From contig NZ_SLXJ01000001.1 of NCBI RefSeq assembly GCF_004345745.1, positions 220,236 to 284,235 of the forward strand: a stretch of 64,000 nt of DNA. Direction: 5' to 3'. The stretch is from Nicoletella semolina (GTDB lineage Bacteria > Pseudomonadota > Gammaproteobacteria > Enterobacterales > Pasteurellaceae). Below are positions 45,470 to 55,700 of this stretch, piece by piece. The notes under the pieces were generated by a model. That model was given only the letters and a program-made list of their open reading frames with translations. It was not told the DNA's origin and ran no database searches. A program made the position numbers and the translations under genes. Each line of letters opens with the position of its first letter. The first letter of the stretch is position 1.

Positions 45470-46117
45470 CTATTTGATAAAACGATCGAATTTTAGTTCG
45501 TAATGATCACCATCTCGATTGTAGCTGATATAGCGTGGAAATTTTTCACTTAACCATTTTTTTATCACTATCTCTTTATCATCGCCTGTTTTAAACTGAT
45601 AGGTAATTTCTTCAATATTTTTTCCTTTGATACTTTTTGATTTTTGACTTTTATTTAGAACCACATTTTTAGCAGGGTACAATTTTTTACCATTTGTCGT
45701 TTGAAAATTATCAGGTAATTTATCGTAATAACTTAACTGAAATGCTAGGCTAAATAAGTCAAATGTAGGCAGCATTAAATGTTCTTTTTTTAGTGGCCCT
45801 TTTGTTTTCCCATATTGAATAGCATTTGCATCAAGTTCTGCCATTGCATAATTTTTACCATTGCGTGTATCACGATAACTTAATAGATGAAATTGCTGAT
45901 TTTTTTCATAGCCCGTTGCAGAAAAAGTAATATTGTAAAGTGGCACATTCATCTTGGCTTGAATTTGATAATGTTCACCATCGTTTTTGAAGTGAATATA
46001 AGCAGGCATTAAGTAATTGGAGCTATATTTTATATTGAATTCTTCTGCGATGGCATTCTTAAAAAATAAGGTAAGCATTAATGCAATAGAGTATCTCATT
46101 AATTTTACTGGTTTCAT
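45470..46117 (-). CDS. Exported DUF3108-like protein
   Basis: 215 residues. An N-terminal signal peptide (cut near residue 24, after NAIA) is followed by a predicted beta-rich periplasmic domain. The overall pattern, including GYEKNQQFHLLSYRDTRNGK and LMLPTFDLFSLAFQL, resembles DUF3108, a family of unknown function related to outer-membrane maintenance proteins. Its ATG begins right after the cysB stop (TAAATG), so it is translated from the cysB transcript. The link to sulfur metabolism is positional only. Confidence 0.7.
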   Translation of the reverse strand: MKPVKLMRYSIALMLTLFFKNAIAEEFNIKYSSNYLMPAYIHFKNDGEHYQIQAKMNVPLYNITFSATGYEKNQQFHLLSYRDTRNGKNYAMAELDANAIQYGKTKGPLKKEHLMLPTFDLFSLAFQLSYYDKLPDNFQTTNGKKLYPAKNVVLNKSQKSKSIKGKNIEEITYQFKTGDDKEIVIKKWLSEKFPRYISYNRDGDHYELKFDRFIK

Positions 46118-47125
<1,008 letters not shown>

Positions 47126-47129
47126 TCAG

Positions 47130-47810
47130 CTAAATTCGACCGCTTACTAGATAAACTAGCTCAGACATTGAGTGAATTTCATAGTGTGGGGCGATTTCCG
47201 TTGTATTTTCTTGTTTCGTTGGGTTAAACCAGCAGGTATCAATACCCATATTCCTTCCCCCTTGGATATCAGAGGTAAGTGTATCACCAACCATTAATAC
47301 GTTATTACGATCAAATTCTCCCATTTTAGAAAACGCAGCTTCAAAAATTTGGGGTGAAGGTTTCGCCACGCCTATTTCTTCTGATGTTATAACGAATTCA
47401 AAGAACTTTTCTGTATTTGTATTTGTCAGTCGTTTATGTTGTAAATATGTGAACCCATTGGTGATGATACCCATCTTAACCTTGCCGTGTAGGCTTTCAA
47501 GCATTCTATACACACCGTCTAAAGGCTGGCTAATTTGTGCCATCTCATTCATCAATTCTAAATTTAATTCAAGTGGTGTGCGTCCTGTTAATGTTGAAAA
47601 ATGAGCGAAACGTATTGAGCGAAGCTCTTCGGCGGAAATTTCAGCATTTTGATAAGCTACCCATAATGGTTTATTTATTGCCTGAAATTGAGCATAGTCT
47701 TCTTTAGAATGCGAAATACCATAGCGTGAGAGTACATTTTTTAACCCTAAGTAAGAATGAAACGAAAATAGCGTTTCATCTGCATCAAATAAAATCCATT
47801 GATATTTCAT
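47130..47810 (-). CDS. yjjG: Pyrimidine 5'-nucleotidase / HAD phosphatase YjjG
   Basis: 226 residues, HAD class I. Motif I ILFDADETLF (Asp9, Asp11), motif II MGIITNGFT, motif III Lys in GVAKPSP and motif IV VLMVGDTLTSDIQGG. YjjG dephosphorylates dUMP and similar nucleotides. The ATG at 47810 (GGGA upstream) gives the family N-terminus, 24 residues inside a longer frame. In E. coli yjjG follows holD-rimI; here it has moved. Its last codons (SGRI, stop) fall in an AAGCGGTCGAATTT uptake-like element. Confidence 0.9.
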   Translation of the reverse strand: MKYQWILFDADETLFSFHSYLGLKNVLSRYGISHSKEDYAQFQAINKPLWVAYQNAEISAEELRSIRFAHFSTLTGRTPLELNLELMNEMAQISQPLDGVYRMLESLHGKVKMGIITNGFTYLQHKRLTNTNTEKFFEFVITSEEIGVAKPSPQIFEAAFSKMGEFDRNNVLMVGDTLTSDIQGGRNMGIDTCWFNPTKQENTTEIAPHYEIHSMSELVYLVSGRI

Positions 47811-48032
47811 ATTTCCCAGATTAGGTCTCCAAATTAAATTGTATCTACCACAAAATGATATGGTCGATTTAAACGGAGTCATTCTAACTTATTTTTAAAC
47901 TTATGATAATTGGCAAAGTACTTTAATTAGAGATATTTTACGTCTCAGGTGAAAATAGTATAATTTGTTATACAAGTTTGTTTTTCAGGCTTGGTTGTTG
48001 TTTTATTTACTGTTGTTATGGAGTTATATTTA

Positions 48033-49397
48033 ATGAAGAAATATTCTAAACTTGCTACGATCACACTACTTTCCTTAATTTCAAGTGCTTGTGGCAGTGG
48101 AGGAAAATCAAATTATCGTAACGAAACCGCCACTTTCTCTATGAAAGAGCGTCAAAATATGGAGGAAGATGAACACAAAAAGCAAGAAGCTGAAGCTATA
48201 AGACGTAAAGAACAGGCTGAACGTGAACGTTTAGAAAAGGAACGTCAGCTTCAAGCTGAAAGAGCCCAAAAAGAGGAAGAGGAACGTAAAAAGCAAGAAG
48301 CTGAAGCTATGAGGCGTAAAGAGCAGGCTGAGCGTGAACGTTTAGAAAAGGAACGCCAGCTTCAAGCTGAAAGAGCTCAAAAAGAGGAAGAGGAACGTAA
48401 AAGGCAAGAAGCTGAAGCTATAAGACGTAAAGAACAAGCTGAACGTGAACGTTTAGAAAAGGAACGTCAGCTTCAAGCTGAAAGAGCCCAAAAAGAGGAA
48501 GAGGAACGTAAAAAGCAAGAAGCTATAAGGCGTAAAGAACAAGCTGAACGTGAACGTTTAGAAAAGGAACGTCAGCTTCAAGCTGAAAGAGTCCAAAAAG
48601 AGGAAGAGCAACGTAAAAAAGTTGAAAAAGAACGATTGGCTGCTGAACAAGAACGTCAAAAGGTGGAGGAAGAGAAAAATCGCTATGAGTATGAAGTGGT
48701 GGGTAAAAACCCTCCAACATTAAATAGCCAAGCGAATACAATCACGGTTTACGAATTTAGTCAGCCTAAAGATCCGCAACATTCTAGATATAATGGGCAG
48801 GAAATCATTTTAACACGTACGGAAAAACACTTGCCACTTGCAGAAATTTCCTCAAATAACAATGAATTAGGTAAAGATTATGAACTGCATAAAATTGGAA
48901 AAGCACTCTATTATGGCTATTATGCTCATTCTTTATCGGACAACCTTACTTCTGCAGATGGACGTTATCACGCTTATTTTGCGGTTTTAAATAGTGCATA
49001 TAAAACAGAGATTCCGACTGAATTAAATGCAACATATAAAAAAACAGATGGCGTACTTTATGGTGCAAAAGAGCATAGTGGTAATGCAATTCCTGCCCGT
49101 ATTACTTATAAAGGTGATCTTGAATTAAAATTTGAGAATAATAATGCCTATGGTGGTATATATGACACTGTTAATGGCAGTAATGAAAAAGTATTCAATC
49201 TTTCTGGAAATGTTTATGGAATTATTATTGATCCCCTAGCAACAAATCCCTTGAATATTCGAGATAAAGCTATTGTTCAATACAGTGATTTATATTTTAT
49301 TGATTCTGAACCAGACAAAAAAGATCATAAGTATATTACAGGAGTAGCAGACGCCGATAGTTGGAAAGTAATGTTTGTTGGAGAGAAAACAGACTAA
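48033..49397 (+). CDS. Repeat-containing surface lipoprotein, possible Slam client
   Basis: 454 residues. Lipoprotein signal with lipobox ISSAC (Cys20). Residues 49-194 are four tandem 37-residue units rich in Glu, Lys, Arg and Gln (KEQAERERLEKERQLQAERA), predicted as one long charged helix, continued by a degenerate half unit to about 218. The C-terminal 220 residues look like a small beta-barrel with the pattern LELKFENNNAYGGIYD then LSGNVYG, reminiscent of TbpB-type barrels. I do not recognise a named protein. ATG 48033 follows GGAG. A stalk plus barrel suggests a surface-displayed binding protein; the Slam at 18508-19995 could export it (inference). Confidence 0.72.
   Translation: MKKYSKLATITLLSLISSACGSGGKSNYRNETATFSMKERQNMEEDEHKKQEAEAIRRKEQAERERLEKERQLQAERAQKEEEERKKQEAEAMRRKEQAERERLEKERQLQAERAQKEEEERKRQEAEAIRRKEQAERERLEKERQLQAERAQKEEEERKKQEAIRRKEQAERERLEKERQLQAERVQKEEEQRKKVEKERLAAEQERQKVEEEKNRYEYEVVGKNPPTLNSQANTITVYEFSQPKDPQHSRYNGQEIILTRTEKHLPLAEISSNNNELGKDYELHKIGKALYYGYYAHSLSDNLTSADGRYHAYFAVLNSAYKTEIPTELNATYKKTDGVLYGAKEHSGNAIPARITYKGDLELKFENNNAYGGIYDTVNGSNEKVFNLSGNVYGIIIDPLATNPLNIRDKAIVQYSDLYFIDSEPDKKDHKYITGVADADSWKVMFVGEKTD
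48177..48614 (+). repeat. 111-bp tandem repeats inside the lipoprotein gene
   Basis: Units at 48177-48287, 48288-48398, 48399-48509 and 48510-48614. The first three are 111 bp and nearly identical in DNA; the fourth has lost 6 bp (two codons, Ala-Glu). Near-identity at silent positions indicates recent duplication. Unit length divisible by three means copy-number change alters stalk length without a frameshift. Confidence 0.93.
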
Positions 49398-49425
49398 GCA
49401 GATCTAAGAGATAATTAGATAGAAC

Positions 49426-49467
49426 ACTCCCTTAAACTTGCCAAAACTTTCAAAAAGTTAAGGGAGT
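49426..49467. terminator. Stem-loop between the lipoprotein gene and dxs
   Basis: 10-bp stem ACTCCCTTAA / TTAAGGGAGT with a 22-nt loop, between two convergent stops. No T-run follows on the + strand, so it may be a weak terminator or an mRNA-end stabiliser. Confidence 0.45.
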
Positions 49468-49495
49468 AAAAATAAAAAGATAATATATAGAAACA

Positions 49496-51370
49496 TCAAC
49501 TTAATTGTTTCAAATGCTGTGCAATCTTTTCTCTTATTCCTGCTGAATCAATGCCTAAATCGGCATAGGCTTCTGATTGTGTTGCTTGAGGTATGAAAAA
49601 ATCAGGAATACCTAACATAACAAGCGGTTTGGTTATATGTGAGTTTTGCAAAAACTCGTTTACCGCACTGCCTACACCGCCCTGAATAGCATTTTCTTCT
49701 AAAGTCACCAGCAAATCGTGAGTATTTGCCAATTCAAGAATCAAATCAGTATCAAGTGGTTTAGCAAAACGCATATCAGCTAACGTATATCCTTGCTGTT
49801 CGGCAACAGTTTTTGCTTCATTAAGTAAAGTGCCAAAGTTGAGTATTGCCACTTTTTTTCCTTGTTGCTGACTCGCTTCAAAAATAACACTTCCCTTTCC
49901 AATTTCAAGCGGCTGCATCGGCTCAAGGGTTACACCTTGCGCATTCCCACGAGGATAACGCACTGCGACAGGAGAATTCATGGTATAGGCCGTGTAGAGC
50001 ATTTGACGCATTTCGTTTTCATTGCTAGGACACATAATTGTCATATTTGGAATACAACGCATAAAACTCAAGTCAAATGCCCCTTGGTGCGTTTGTCCAT
50101 CAGCCCCCACAATACCTGCACGATCGATAGCAAAAATCACAGGTAGGTTTTGGATTGCGACATCGTGAATTAATTGATCATAAGCACGCTGTAAGAACGT
50201 GGAGTAAATTGCTACAACAGGCTTATAGCCTGCAATGGCTAGTCCTGCCGCAAAGGTAACAGCGTGTTGTTCTGCAATAGCCACATCAAAGTACTGTTCT
50301 GGAAAGCGACGTGAAAATTCAACCATTCCTGATCCTTCACGCATTGCAGGTGTGATACCAATAATCTTTGGATCTTGTGCTGCCATATCGCATAACCAGT
50401 CGCCAAAAATGGTGGAGTAAGTGGGTACAGATTTGGTTTGAGGTAGCTTTCCACTGAGGTGATTGAATTGTGGTACGCCGTGAAAACCGATCGGATCTTC
50501 TTCCGCTGGGCTATAGCCTTTTCCCTTTTTAGTTTTAATATGCAGGAATTGTGGGCCTGACATATTTCGCATATTTTTTAACGTACTGATTAATTCCTCA
50601 ATATCGTGTCCGTCAATTGGACCAATATAATTAAATCCTAGCGTCTCAAACATTGTACCGACTGGCGAGACAAAGCCTTTGACTTGTTCTTCAGTACGCC
50701 GAACAAATTCTTTGATTGGAGGCAGTCCAGAGAGTAATTTTTTACCGCCTTCACGCAAGGTACTGTAAAACGACCCTGTAAATAGGCGAGCAAGATGGTT
50801 ATTTAACGCCCCCACATTTTCTGAAATTGACATTTCATTGTCGTTTAAAATTACTAGCATATCGGTATGGATTGAACCTGCGTGATTAATCGCTTCAAAT
50901 GCCATTCCAGCGGTAATTGCTCCATCACCAATTACACAAACCGTTTTACGCCCTGCATTTTCTTTCTCAGCAGCAACGGCAATGCCAAGCCCTGCACTGA
51001 TTGAGGTAGAGGAATGTCCGACACTTAACACATCATAAGGGCTTTCTTCACGCCAAGGGAAAGGGTGCAAACCATTTTTTTTACGAATCGTACACATTAA
51101 ATCACGGCGACCAGTGAGGATTTTGTGCGGATAGGCTTGATGTCCTACGTCCCAAATGAGTTGATCGAAAGGTGTTTGATAAACATAATGTAAGGCAACA
51201 GTTAGTTCAACAGTCCCTAGTCCAGAAGCTAAATGCCCACTTGTTTGACTAACCGATTCAAGTAAATAGGCACGCAATTCATCGCAAAGAGGTTGGAGTT
51301 TTTCTTTGGGTAATAAGCGTAAATCATCTGGTGAATTAATTTGACTTAACAATGGATAGGTTTTTTGCAT
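49496..51370 (-). CDS. dxs: 1-deoxy-D-xylulose-5-phosphate synthase Dxs
   Basis: 624 residues, full length. Thiamine diphosphate motif [18 protein letters not shown]...NDNEMSIS (about residues 148-185), and the transketolase pyrimidine domain with [17 protein letters not shown] and [15 protein letters not shown]. It condenses pyruvate and glyceraldehyde 3-phosphate in the first step of MEP isoprenoid synthesis. GGA lies before ATG 51370. In E. coli dxs follows xseB-ispA; here neither is adjacent. Confidence 0.97.
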   Translation of the reverse strand: MQKTYPLLSQINSPDDLRLLPKEKLQPLCDELRAYLLESVSQTSGHLASGLGTVELTVALHYVYQTPFDQLIWDVGHQAYPHKILTGRRDLMCTIRKKNGLHPFPWREESPYDVLSVGHSSTSISAGLGIAVAAEKENAGRKTVCVIGDGAITAGMAFEAINHAGSIHTDMLVILNDNEMSISENVGALNNHLARLFTGSFYSTLREGGKKLLSGLPPIKEFVRRTEEQVKGFVSPVGTMFETLGFNYIGPIDGHDIEELISTLKNMRNMSGPQFLHIKTKKGKGYSPAEEDPIGFHGVPQFNHLSGKLPQTKSVPTYSTIFGDWLCDMAAQDPKIIGITPAMREGSGMVEFSRRFPEQYFDVAIAEQHAVTFAAGLAIAGYKPVVAIYSTFLQRAYDQLIHDVAIQNLPVIFAIDRAGIVGADGQTHQGAFDLSFMRCIPNMTIMCPSNENEMRQMLYTAYTMNSPVAVRYPRGNAQGVTLEPMQPLEIGKGSVIFEASQQQGKKVAILNFGTLLNEAKTVAEQQGYTLADMRFAKPLDTDLILELANTHDLLVTLEENAIQGGVGSAVNEFLQNSHITKPLVMLGIPDFFIPQATQSEAYADLGIDSAGIREKIAQHLKQLS

Positions 51371-51506
51371 AATATTCCATCTTTAAATTTCGCAGAAACT
51401 TGCTGAAACAAGTGGTGTATAATCAGGAAATTCTTGCAAATGTTACAAATTTTGCAGATATTACATTTGCAATATTTTCTCAAAAAATGATCGCTTATCA
51501 TATCAA

Positions 51507-52319
51507 TCAGTTTTTCAAGTCTTCGGTAAGTACAGGTTGAATGTGAGTTAAAATTGCCTTGACTACACGTCCTTGCCCTACAACCAAATTACCTGATTTT
51601 AAATAGTCTGACCCACCAACAAAATTACTCACTAATGCACCTGCTTCTCGAGCAATTAATTCACCAGCGGCACAATCCCACGGTTTTAAGCCAATTTCAA
51701 AATAGCCGTCAAGACGGTTAGCGGCAACGTAAGCTAAGTCTAAGGCAGCCGATCCAGTACGACGGAAATCTGCAACACCATTTTTTAACAATACCTCAAT
51801 CATATTCAAATGGGCATTTTGATGTTTAGTTACTTTGAATGGAAAACCTGTTGCAATAATTGAACCTGTCAAGTCTCTGAGTTCACCATTCACTCGAAGA
51901 CGAAACTCGTTTAATTTTGCACCTTTTCCACGCACGGCAGTAAAGAGCTCGTTGCGAATCGGATCGTAAACTACGCCAACTTCTGTTCTACCAGCTACTC
52001 TAATTGCAATTGAAACGGCAAAATGCGGAAAACGTTTGATAAAATTTGTTGTACCGTCAAGCGGATCAATTATCCACTGTACATCGTTATTTTTGCCCTT
52101 AATAACCCCCGATTCTTCGCCCACAATGCTATGTTCAGGATAAGATTTGCGTATTACTTCTATAATTGCTTCTTCTGCGGCTTTATCCACAGCGGTAGCG
52201 TAGTCATTTATGCCTTTTGCTGAAATTTGTGTGTCAGAGACAGATTGCTCATAACCTTTGGTAATAATATTGCCTGCTTTTCTTGCTGCACGAATAGCGA
52301 TGTTTAACATTGGATTCAT
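51507..52319 (-). CDS. suhB: Inositol-1-monophosphatase SuhB
   Basis: 270 residues. The N-terminus MNPMLNIAIRAARKAGNII matches SuhB; the metal site is in VGEESG and WIIDPLDGTTNF, with the second motif KPWDCAAGELIAREAGA. SuhB also acts in E. coli as part of the rRNA antitermination complex. I chose ATG 52319 (AGGTG upstream) to match the family; an in-frame start at 52370 would add 17 residues. Same strand as dxs but with a 136-bp gap. Confidence 0.95.
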   Translation of the reverse strand: MNPMLNIAIRAARKAGNIITKGYEQSVSDTQISAKGINDYATAVDKAAEEAIIEVIRKSYPEHSIVGEESGVIKGKNNDVQWIIDPLDGTTNFIKRFPHFAVSIAIRVAGRTEVGVVYDPIRNELFTAVRGKGAKLNEFRLRVNGELRDLTGSIIATGFPFKVTKHQNAHLNMIEVLLKNGVADFRRTGSAALDLAYVAANRLDGYFEIGLKPWDCAAGELIAREAGALVSNFVGGSDYLKSGNLVVGQGRVVKAILTHIQPVLTEDLKN

Positions 52320-52950
52320 AATTGCACCTGATTTTAAAGAACGTATTTGAATAATATATGCGAGAAACAAAAAGACTTTGGATTATAACAGATAAGGAAA
52401 GCAGAGCAATGAAAATGAAAGCATAATTGGAAACAGGGTTTACGTTATGCGTTAGTTTCTGATTCTCATTTAGAGGAAACTTAGCAGCACATAGTCAAAC
52501 TAAAATTTCGGAAGCAAGGCATTATTGAATTATCTCTTTAAGTACTACGAGTATGGTGGTACAAAAGCGTAAACATCATAGCGATTGCCGTTCTGAATCT
52601 ATGGTAAATGGTCACTTGAATTTATATGCTTGGGGAGAGAGAGGTAGAAATTCAACGAGATAGAAGTAAAGCGGGGTTTTTCAATACAAGTTAGATGAGA
52701 CACGAGAAGTCGTTAGAGAGTATTGTGCGGCTATATTTGAGTGTGCCACGAGGAAAGAAAAATATTTTTTATCTATAAAAGTGATAGTGTGTTAGATATT
52801 ACTCTAAGTATGACCGTTGTAGTAGATATAAAAATGGGAGAAAAGATATTTCCAATATTTAATCAAAACCGATTACTCGTATGAAGCAAGCATTACAAGA
52901 GAGATAATAGCGAATCTTAGTTTTATCCATTATTTACCTTTATTTACTAC
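52320..52950. other. Long non-coding gap upstream of suhB, possibly decayed sequence
   Basis: About 630 bp in a dense genome, with stops in all frames every few dozen codons. Short open pieces such as KLDETREVVREYC and YAWGERGRNS (+ strand) look protein-like but do not join into a frame, and I do not recognise them. It could be a strongly decayed gene or mobile element. No tRNA or riboswitch pattern was found. Confidence 0.4.
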
Positions 52951-52983
52951 AAAAAGCTAACTTTTGGGGAAAGTTAGCTTTTT
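52951..52983. terminator. Terminator after manA (symmetrical)
   Basis: 14-bp stem AAAAAGCTAACTTT / AAAGTTAGCTTTTT with loop TGGGG. The A-run and T-run allow function on both strands. It lies 43 bp past the manA stop and closes the mannose operon. Confidence 0.88.
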
Positions 52984-53025
52984 ATCCAAATAGTCCCATT
53001 TAATATAAGTTAATTGTATACTTAT

Positions 53026-54231
53026 TTATGGCACTGTAGCGATAACTGCATAGCCATCTGTTTCTGCGATAATATCAATCTTTTCTTGTGCAGGAATAAA
53101 AATGGCTTCACCTTGTGATAGATAGAGATTGTCATCGCCTAGGTCAATAAATAGATTGCCTTGCATAATAAGTAGAATACTGGCGCTGGTTGTGCTAAAA
53201 ATTTTCTCATCAAATGGTTTAAATTGCAGATGAGTTAGGGCAAAATCCTCGGCTTCTGGCGTTGGATACAGATGAATATCGTGTTCTTCATTTTCGAATG
53301 CTGGAATAATTTTAGGCGTAATAGGCTGGTAATTGATAGTATGTAACAGTGCTGGAATATCAATATATTTAGGCGTTAGTCCACCACGAATGACATTATC
53401 AGATGCTGCCATTAATTCAATATTTTGTCCTCGTAAATAGGCGTGTGGTAAGCCTGCCCCTTGATAAATTCCTTCACCTTTTTTGAGATGAACAATGTTA
53501 AAAAAATAGAAACAGAGTAAACCTGCATCAAGTTTATCAAGTGATATATTCATTGCATCAAGGCAATAAAATACCCAATATTCTGGCTCCGTGAGTTTAA
53601 TTTTGTTTTGTTGGTAGGGGGTTCTTTGTTGTTCAATAATTGGCAGCAGCCAACTGGAAAGTTGGGATTGGTTTGCTTGCATAATTTCGGAGTAGACAGT
53701 AGCCAAACCTCTTTCTTCCAACGCTTGTACAAGCGGTGCTAAAGATGGGAATTTTTGCAAACTGTCTTTGATGTCATTAACAGGCTTGAAACCGTGCAAT
53801 AGCCAAAAATCAGACAAAGCAATCATCATTTCAGGCTTGTGATTGGTATCCTTGTAGGTTCGATTTTGTGCATTTAATGGAATGCCAGCTTCATTTTCTT
53901 TTAAAAAACCTTGTTCAGCCTCTTTCTTCGAGGGGTGAAGCTGTATAGAAAGTGGTTTTTTTACATCAAGAATTTTTAGTAGGAAAGGTAATTCATCGCC
54001 AAATTTTGCACGACTTGCCTCACCTAATAAAGTAGGATCATTATCGATAAGTTTATCTAGAGGGAGGGAGTGTTCTTGAAATTCGATTGATGAGGGAGAA
54101 GAACGATGAGCACCTAGCCAGTATTCAGCGTAGGGCTGAGAACTTGGGTTATTCAGTTTCAGCCAATGCGGAATAAAATTTTCTCCGCCCCAATCATAAT
54201 GTTGAAAAGTACCTTTGAGTTTGAAAACCAT
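53026..54231 (-). CDS. manA: Mannose-6-phosphate isomerase ManA
   Basis: 401 residues, type I cupin isomerase. Zinc-ligand region SIQLHPSKKEAEQG (Gln and His), Glu and His in DTNHKPEMMIAL, and GAGLPHAYLRGQNIELMAASDN with conserved Asn/Arg. It converts mannose 6-phosphate to fructose 6-phosphate, completing use of sugar imported by ManXYZ. The stop of yobD and the ATG of manA are one base apart; last gene of the operon. Confidence 0.95.
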   Translation of the reverse strand: MVFKLKGTFQHYDWGGENFIPHWLKLNNPSSQPYAEYWLGAHRSSPSSIEFQEHSLPLDKLIDNDPTLLGEASRAKFGDELPFLLKILDVKKPLSIQLHPSKKEAEQGFLKENEAGIPLNAQNRTYKDTNHKPEMMIALSDFWLLHGFKPVNDIKDSLQKFPSLAPLVQALEERGLATVYSEIMQANQSQLSSWLLPIIEQQRTPYQQNKIKLTEPEYWVFYCLDAMNISLDKLDAGLLCFYFFNIVHLKKGEGIYQGAGLPHAYLRGQNIELMAASDNVIRGGLTPKYIDIPALLHTINYQPITPKIIPAFENEEHDIHLYPTPEAEDFALTHLQFKPFDEKIFSTTSASILLIMQGNLFIDLGDDNLYLSQGEAIFIPAQEKIDIIAETDGYAVIATVP

Positions 54232-54232
54232 T

Positions 54233-54739
54233 TTATTTCCTTATTGAATGATTAGATGATTTATAGCCACCGAAAAATGCAACAACTTGCTCTGCATCTT
54301 GTAAATTTGGAATATTCGCTACTAGCCGTTTCCCATTTTTAAGATCGATAACAAAAAGATGTTCTGTTAGCTTCTTTTTATTTTGCGTATGGGATAGATT
54401 CAGTTGAGCAATTTTATCATATTCAACGTAGAGATTATGAATAAAAAAGCCTCTTTCCTTCAAAATTAACCGAGGTTTGCGAATAAATGCGATGTAGACC
54501 GTAAGCAGAATACTGATTGAAAATAAAAATATACTGAATGCAGATAAAGAATGATGAATGAATCCTTGATAAATGAGAATAATGATTAAGCCAATGATGA
54601 TAACTGCTTCAAAGCTGGATTGGCGTTGTAGTAAGATATTCAGTTTTACATTGCCTTTTAGACGAATAATGATGAATTGTTCATAAAATATATACGAAAA
54701 GGTCAGTAAAATAGCGACAAGTAGCAGAGTATTGATCAT
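54233..54739 (-). CDS. yobD: UPF0266 (DUF986) membrane protein YobD
   Basis: 168 residues with three hydrophobic helices (about 3-22, 42-62, 70-90) and a C-terminal soluble part with GFFIHNLYVEYDKIAQLNLS, the UPF0266 signature. Function unknown. In E. coli yobD also follows manXYZ, so a role with the mannose PTS is likely but unproven. I chose ATG 54739; an in-frame TTG lies 39 bp upstream inside a hairpin. Confidence 0.87.
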   Translation of the reverse strand: MINTLLLVAILLTFSYIFYEQFIIIRLKGNVKLNILLQRQSSFEAVIIIGLIIILIYQGFIHHSLSAFSIFLFSISILLTVYIAFIRKPRLILKERGFFIHNLYVEYDKIAQLNLSHTQNKKKLTEHLFVIDLKNGKRLVANIPNLQDAEQVVAFFGGYKSSNHSIRK

Positions 54740-54761
54740 AGACGAGTATAAATGATGGAAA

Positions 54762-54784
54762 GACCGCCTATTAAACAAGCGGTC
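54762..54784 (-). repeat. Hairpin with uptake signal between manZ and yobD
   Basis: GACCGC (54762-54767) pairs with GCGGTC (54779-54784); the right arm is part of an exact ACAAGCGGTC. It sits in the only sizeable gap (113 bp) of the man operon and could lower expression of yobD-manA relative to manXYZ. Confidence 0.55.
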
Positions 54785-54852
54785 ATTTTATCTAAAATAA
54801 ATGCAATATGTTACTCAATATTACTTAGGCAAATATTGCAGGTAAAGGCGGC

Positions 54853-55689
54853 TTAGGCAAGTAATCCTGTCCACGCACCAAAGATACCGATTGCAAAGAA
54901 GCCAACGATAATCCATAAAGCGTTCACACGATTACGCAATAACCACATACAAGCAAAAGTGAGTAGTAGTGGTAATAGACCTGGCATTAAGCTGTCTAGG
55001 ATATTTTGTACGGTTGTAACTTCAAGTGTACCATCTTGTTTTTGGATTTCTGAGACAATAAACGGAACATTAATACTTGTCCATTTTTGTACCAATGCCC
55101 CCATAATAAAGAGGCCAAGAATAGATGCACCTTCCGTGAGTTTTTGCAGTAAGCCCCCGCTCATATCTTGTACAACATCTAAGCCTTTTTTATAGCCGTA
55201 AGTCACGCCAAAATAGCGAGTCGCTAAACGTACGATGTTAAATAAGACAAAGAATAAAATTGGACCTAAGATATTGCCTTGTACTGCTAAGCCTGCACCT
55301 AATGCAGCAAATACAGGACGTGCGGTTCCCCAATAAATTGGATCACCCACGCCTGCCAAAGGACCCATTAAACCGACTTTGATACCATTAATTGCCGCAT
55401 CATCAATTGGTTTACCGTTTGCACGCTCTTCTTCCATCGCAATGGTTACACCTAAAACTGGTGCTGCAACGAATGGTTGAGTATTGAAGAATTCAAGATG
55501 GCGTTTAATCGCATCTTTACGTTCTTGAGAATTTGGATCTGGGTATAAACGTTTGATCACAGGAGCGATAGAGTAAGCAAAGCCTAAAGCCTGCATACGC
55601 TCAAAGTTCCACGAACCTTGGAAAAGATTTGAACGGCGAACAACCGCATTTAAATCGCTTTGTGTTACTTTTCTGATTTCAGTTGTCAT
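54853..55689 (-). CDS. manZ: PTS mannose-family transporter subunit IID ManZ
   Basis: 278 residues. The opening KVTQSDLNAVVRRSNLFQGS and SWNFERMQALGFAYSI, then GPLAGVGDPIYWGT, are diagnostic of IID. C-terminal membrane helices lie near residues 130-150, 185-200, 230-275. With ManY it forms the membrane channel of the mannose/glucosamine PTS. Directly follows manY with an 11-bp gap; AGAGG ribosome site. Confidence 0.96.
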   Translation of the reverse strand: MTTEIRKVTQSDLNAVVRRSNLFQGSWNFERMQALGFAYSIAPVIKRLYPDPNSQERKDAIKRHLEFFNTQPFVAAPVLGVTIAMEEERANGKPIDDAAINGIKVGLMGPLAGVGDPIYWGTARPVFAALGAGLAVQGNILGPILFFVLFNIVRLATRYFGVTYGYKKGLDVVQDMSGGLLQKLTEGASILGLFIMGALVQKWTSINVPFIVSEIQKQDGTLEVTTVQNILDSLMPGLLPLLLTFACMWLLRNRVNALWIIVGFFAIGIFGAWTGLLA

Positions 55690-55700
55690 TTTTTTGCCTC

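Noticed and set aside
48177..48614. CRISPR-like array
   Set aside because: The repeats are contiguous 111-bp coding units without unique spacers and lie in frame in a lipoprotein gene.
52371..52950. Insertion-sequence remnant
   Set aside because: No terminal inverted repeats, target duplication or recognisable transposase motif could be found; kept only as an unexplained gap.
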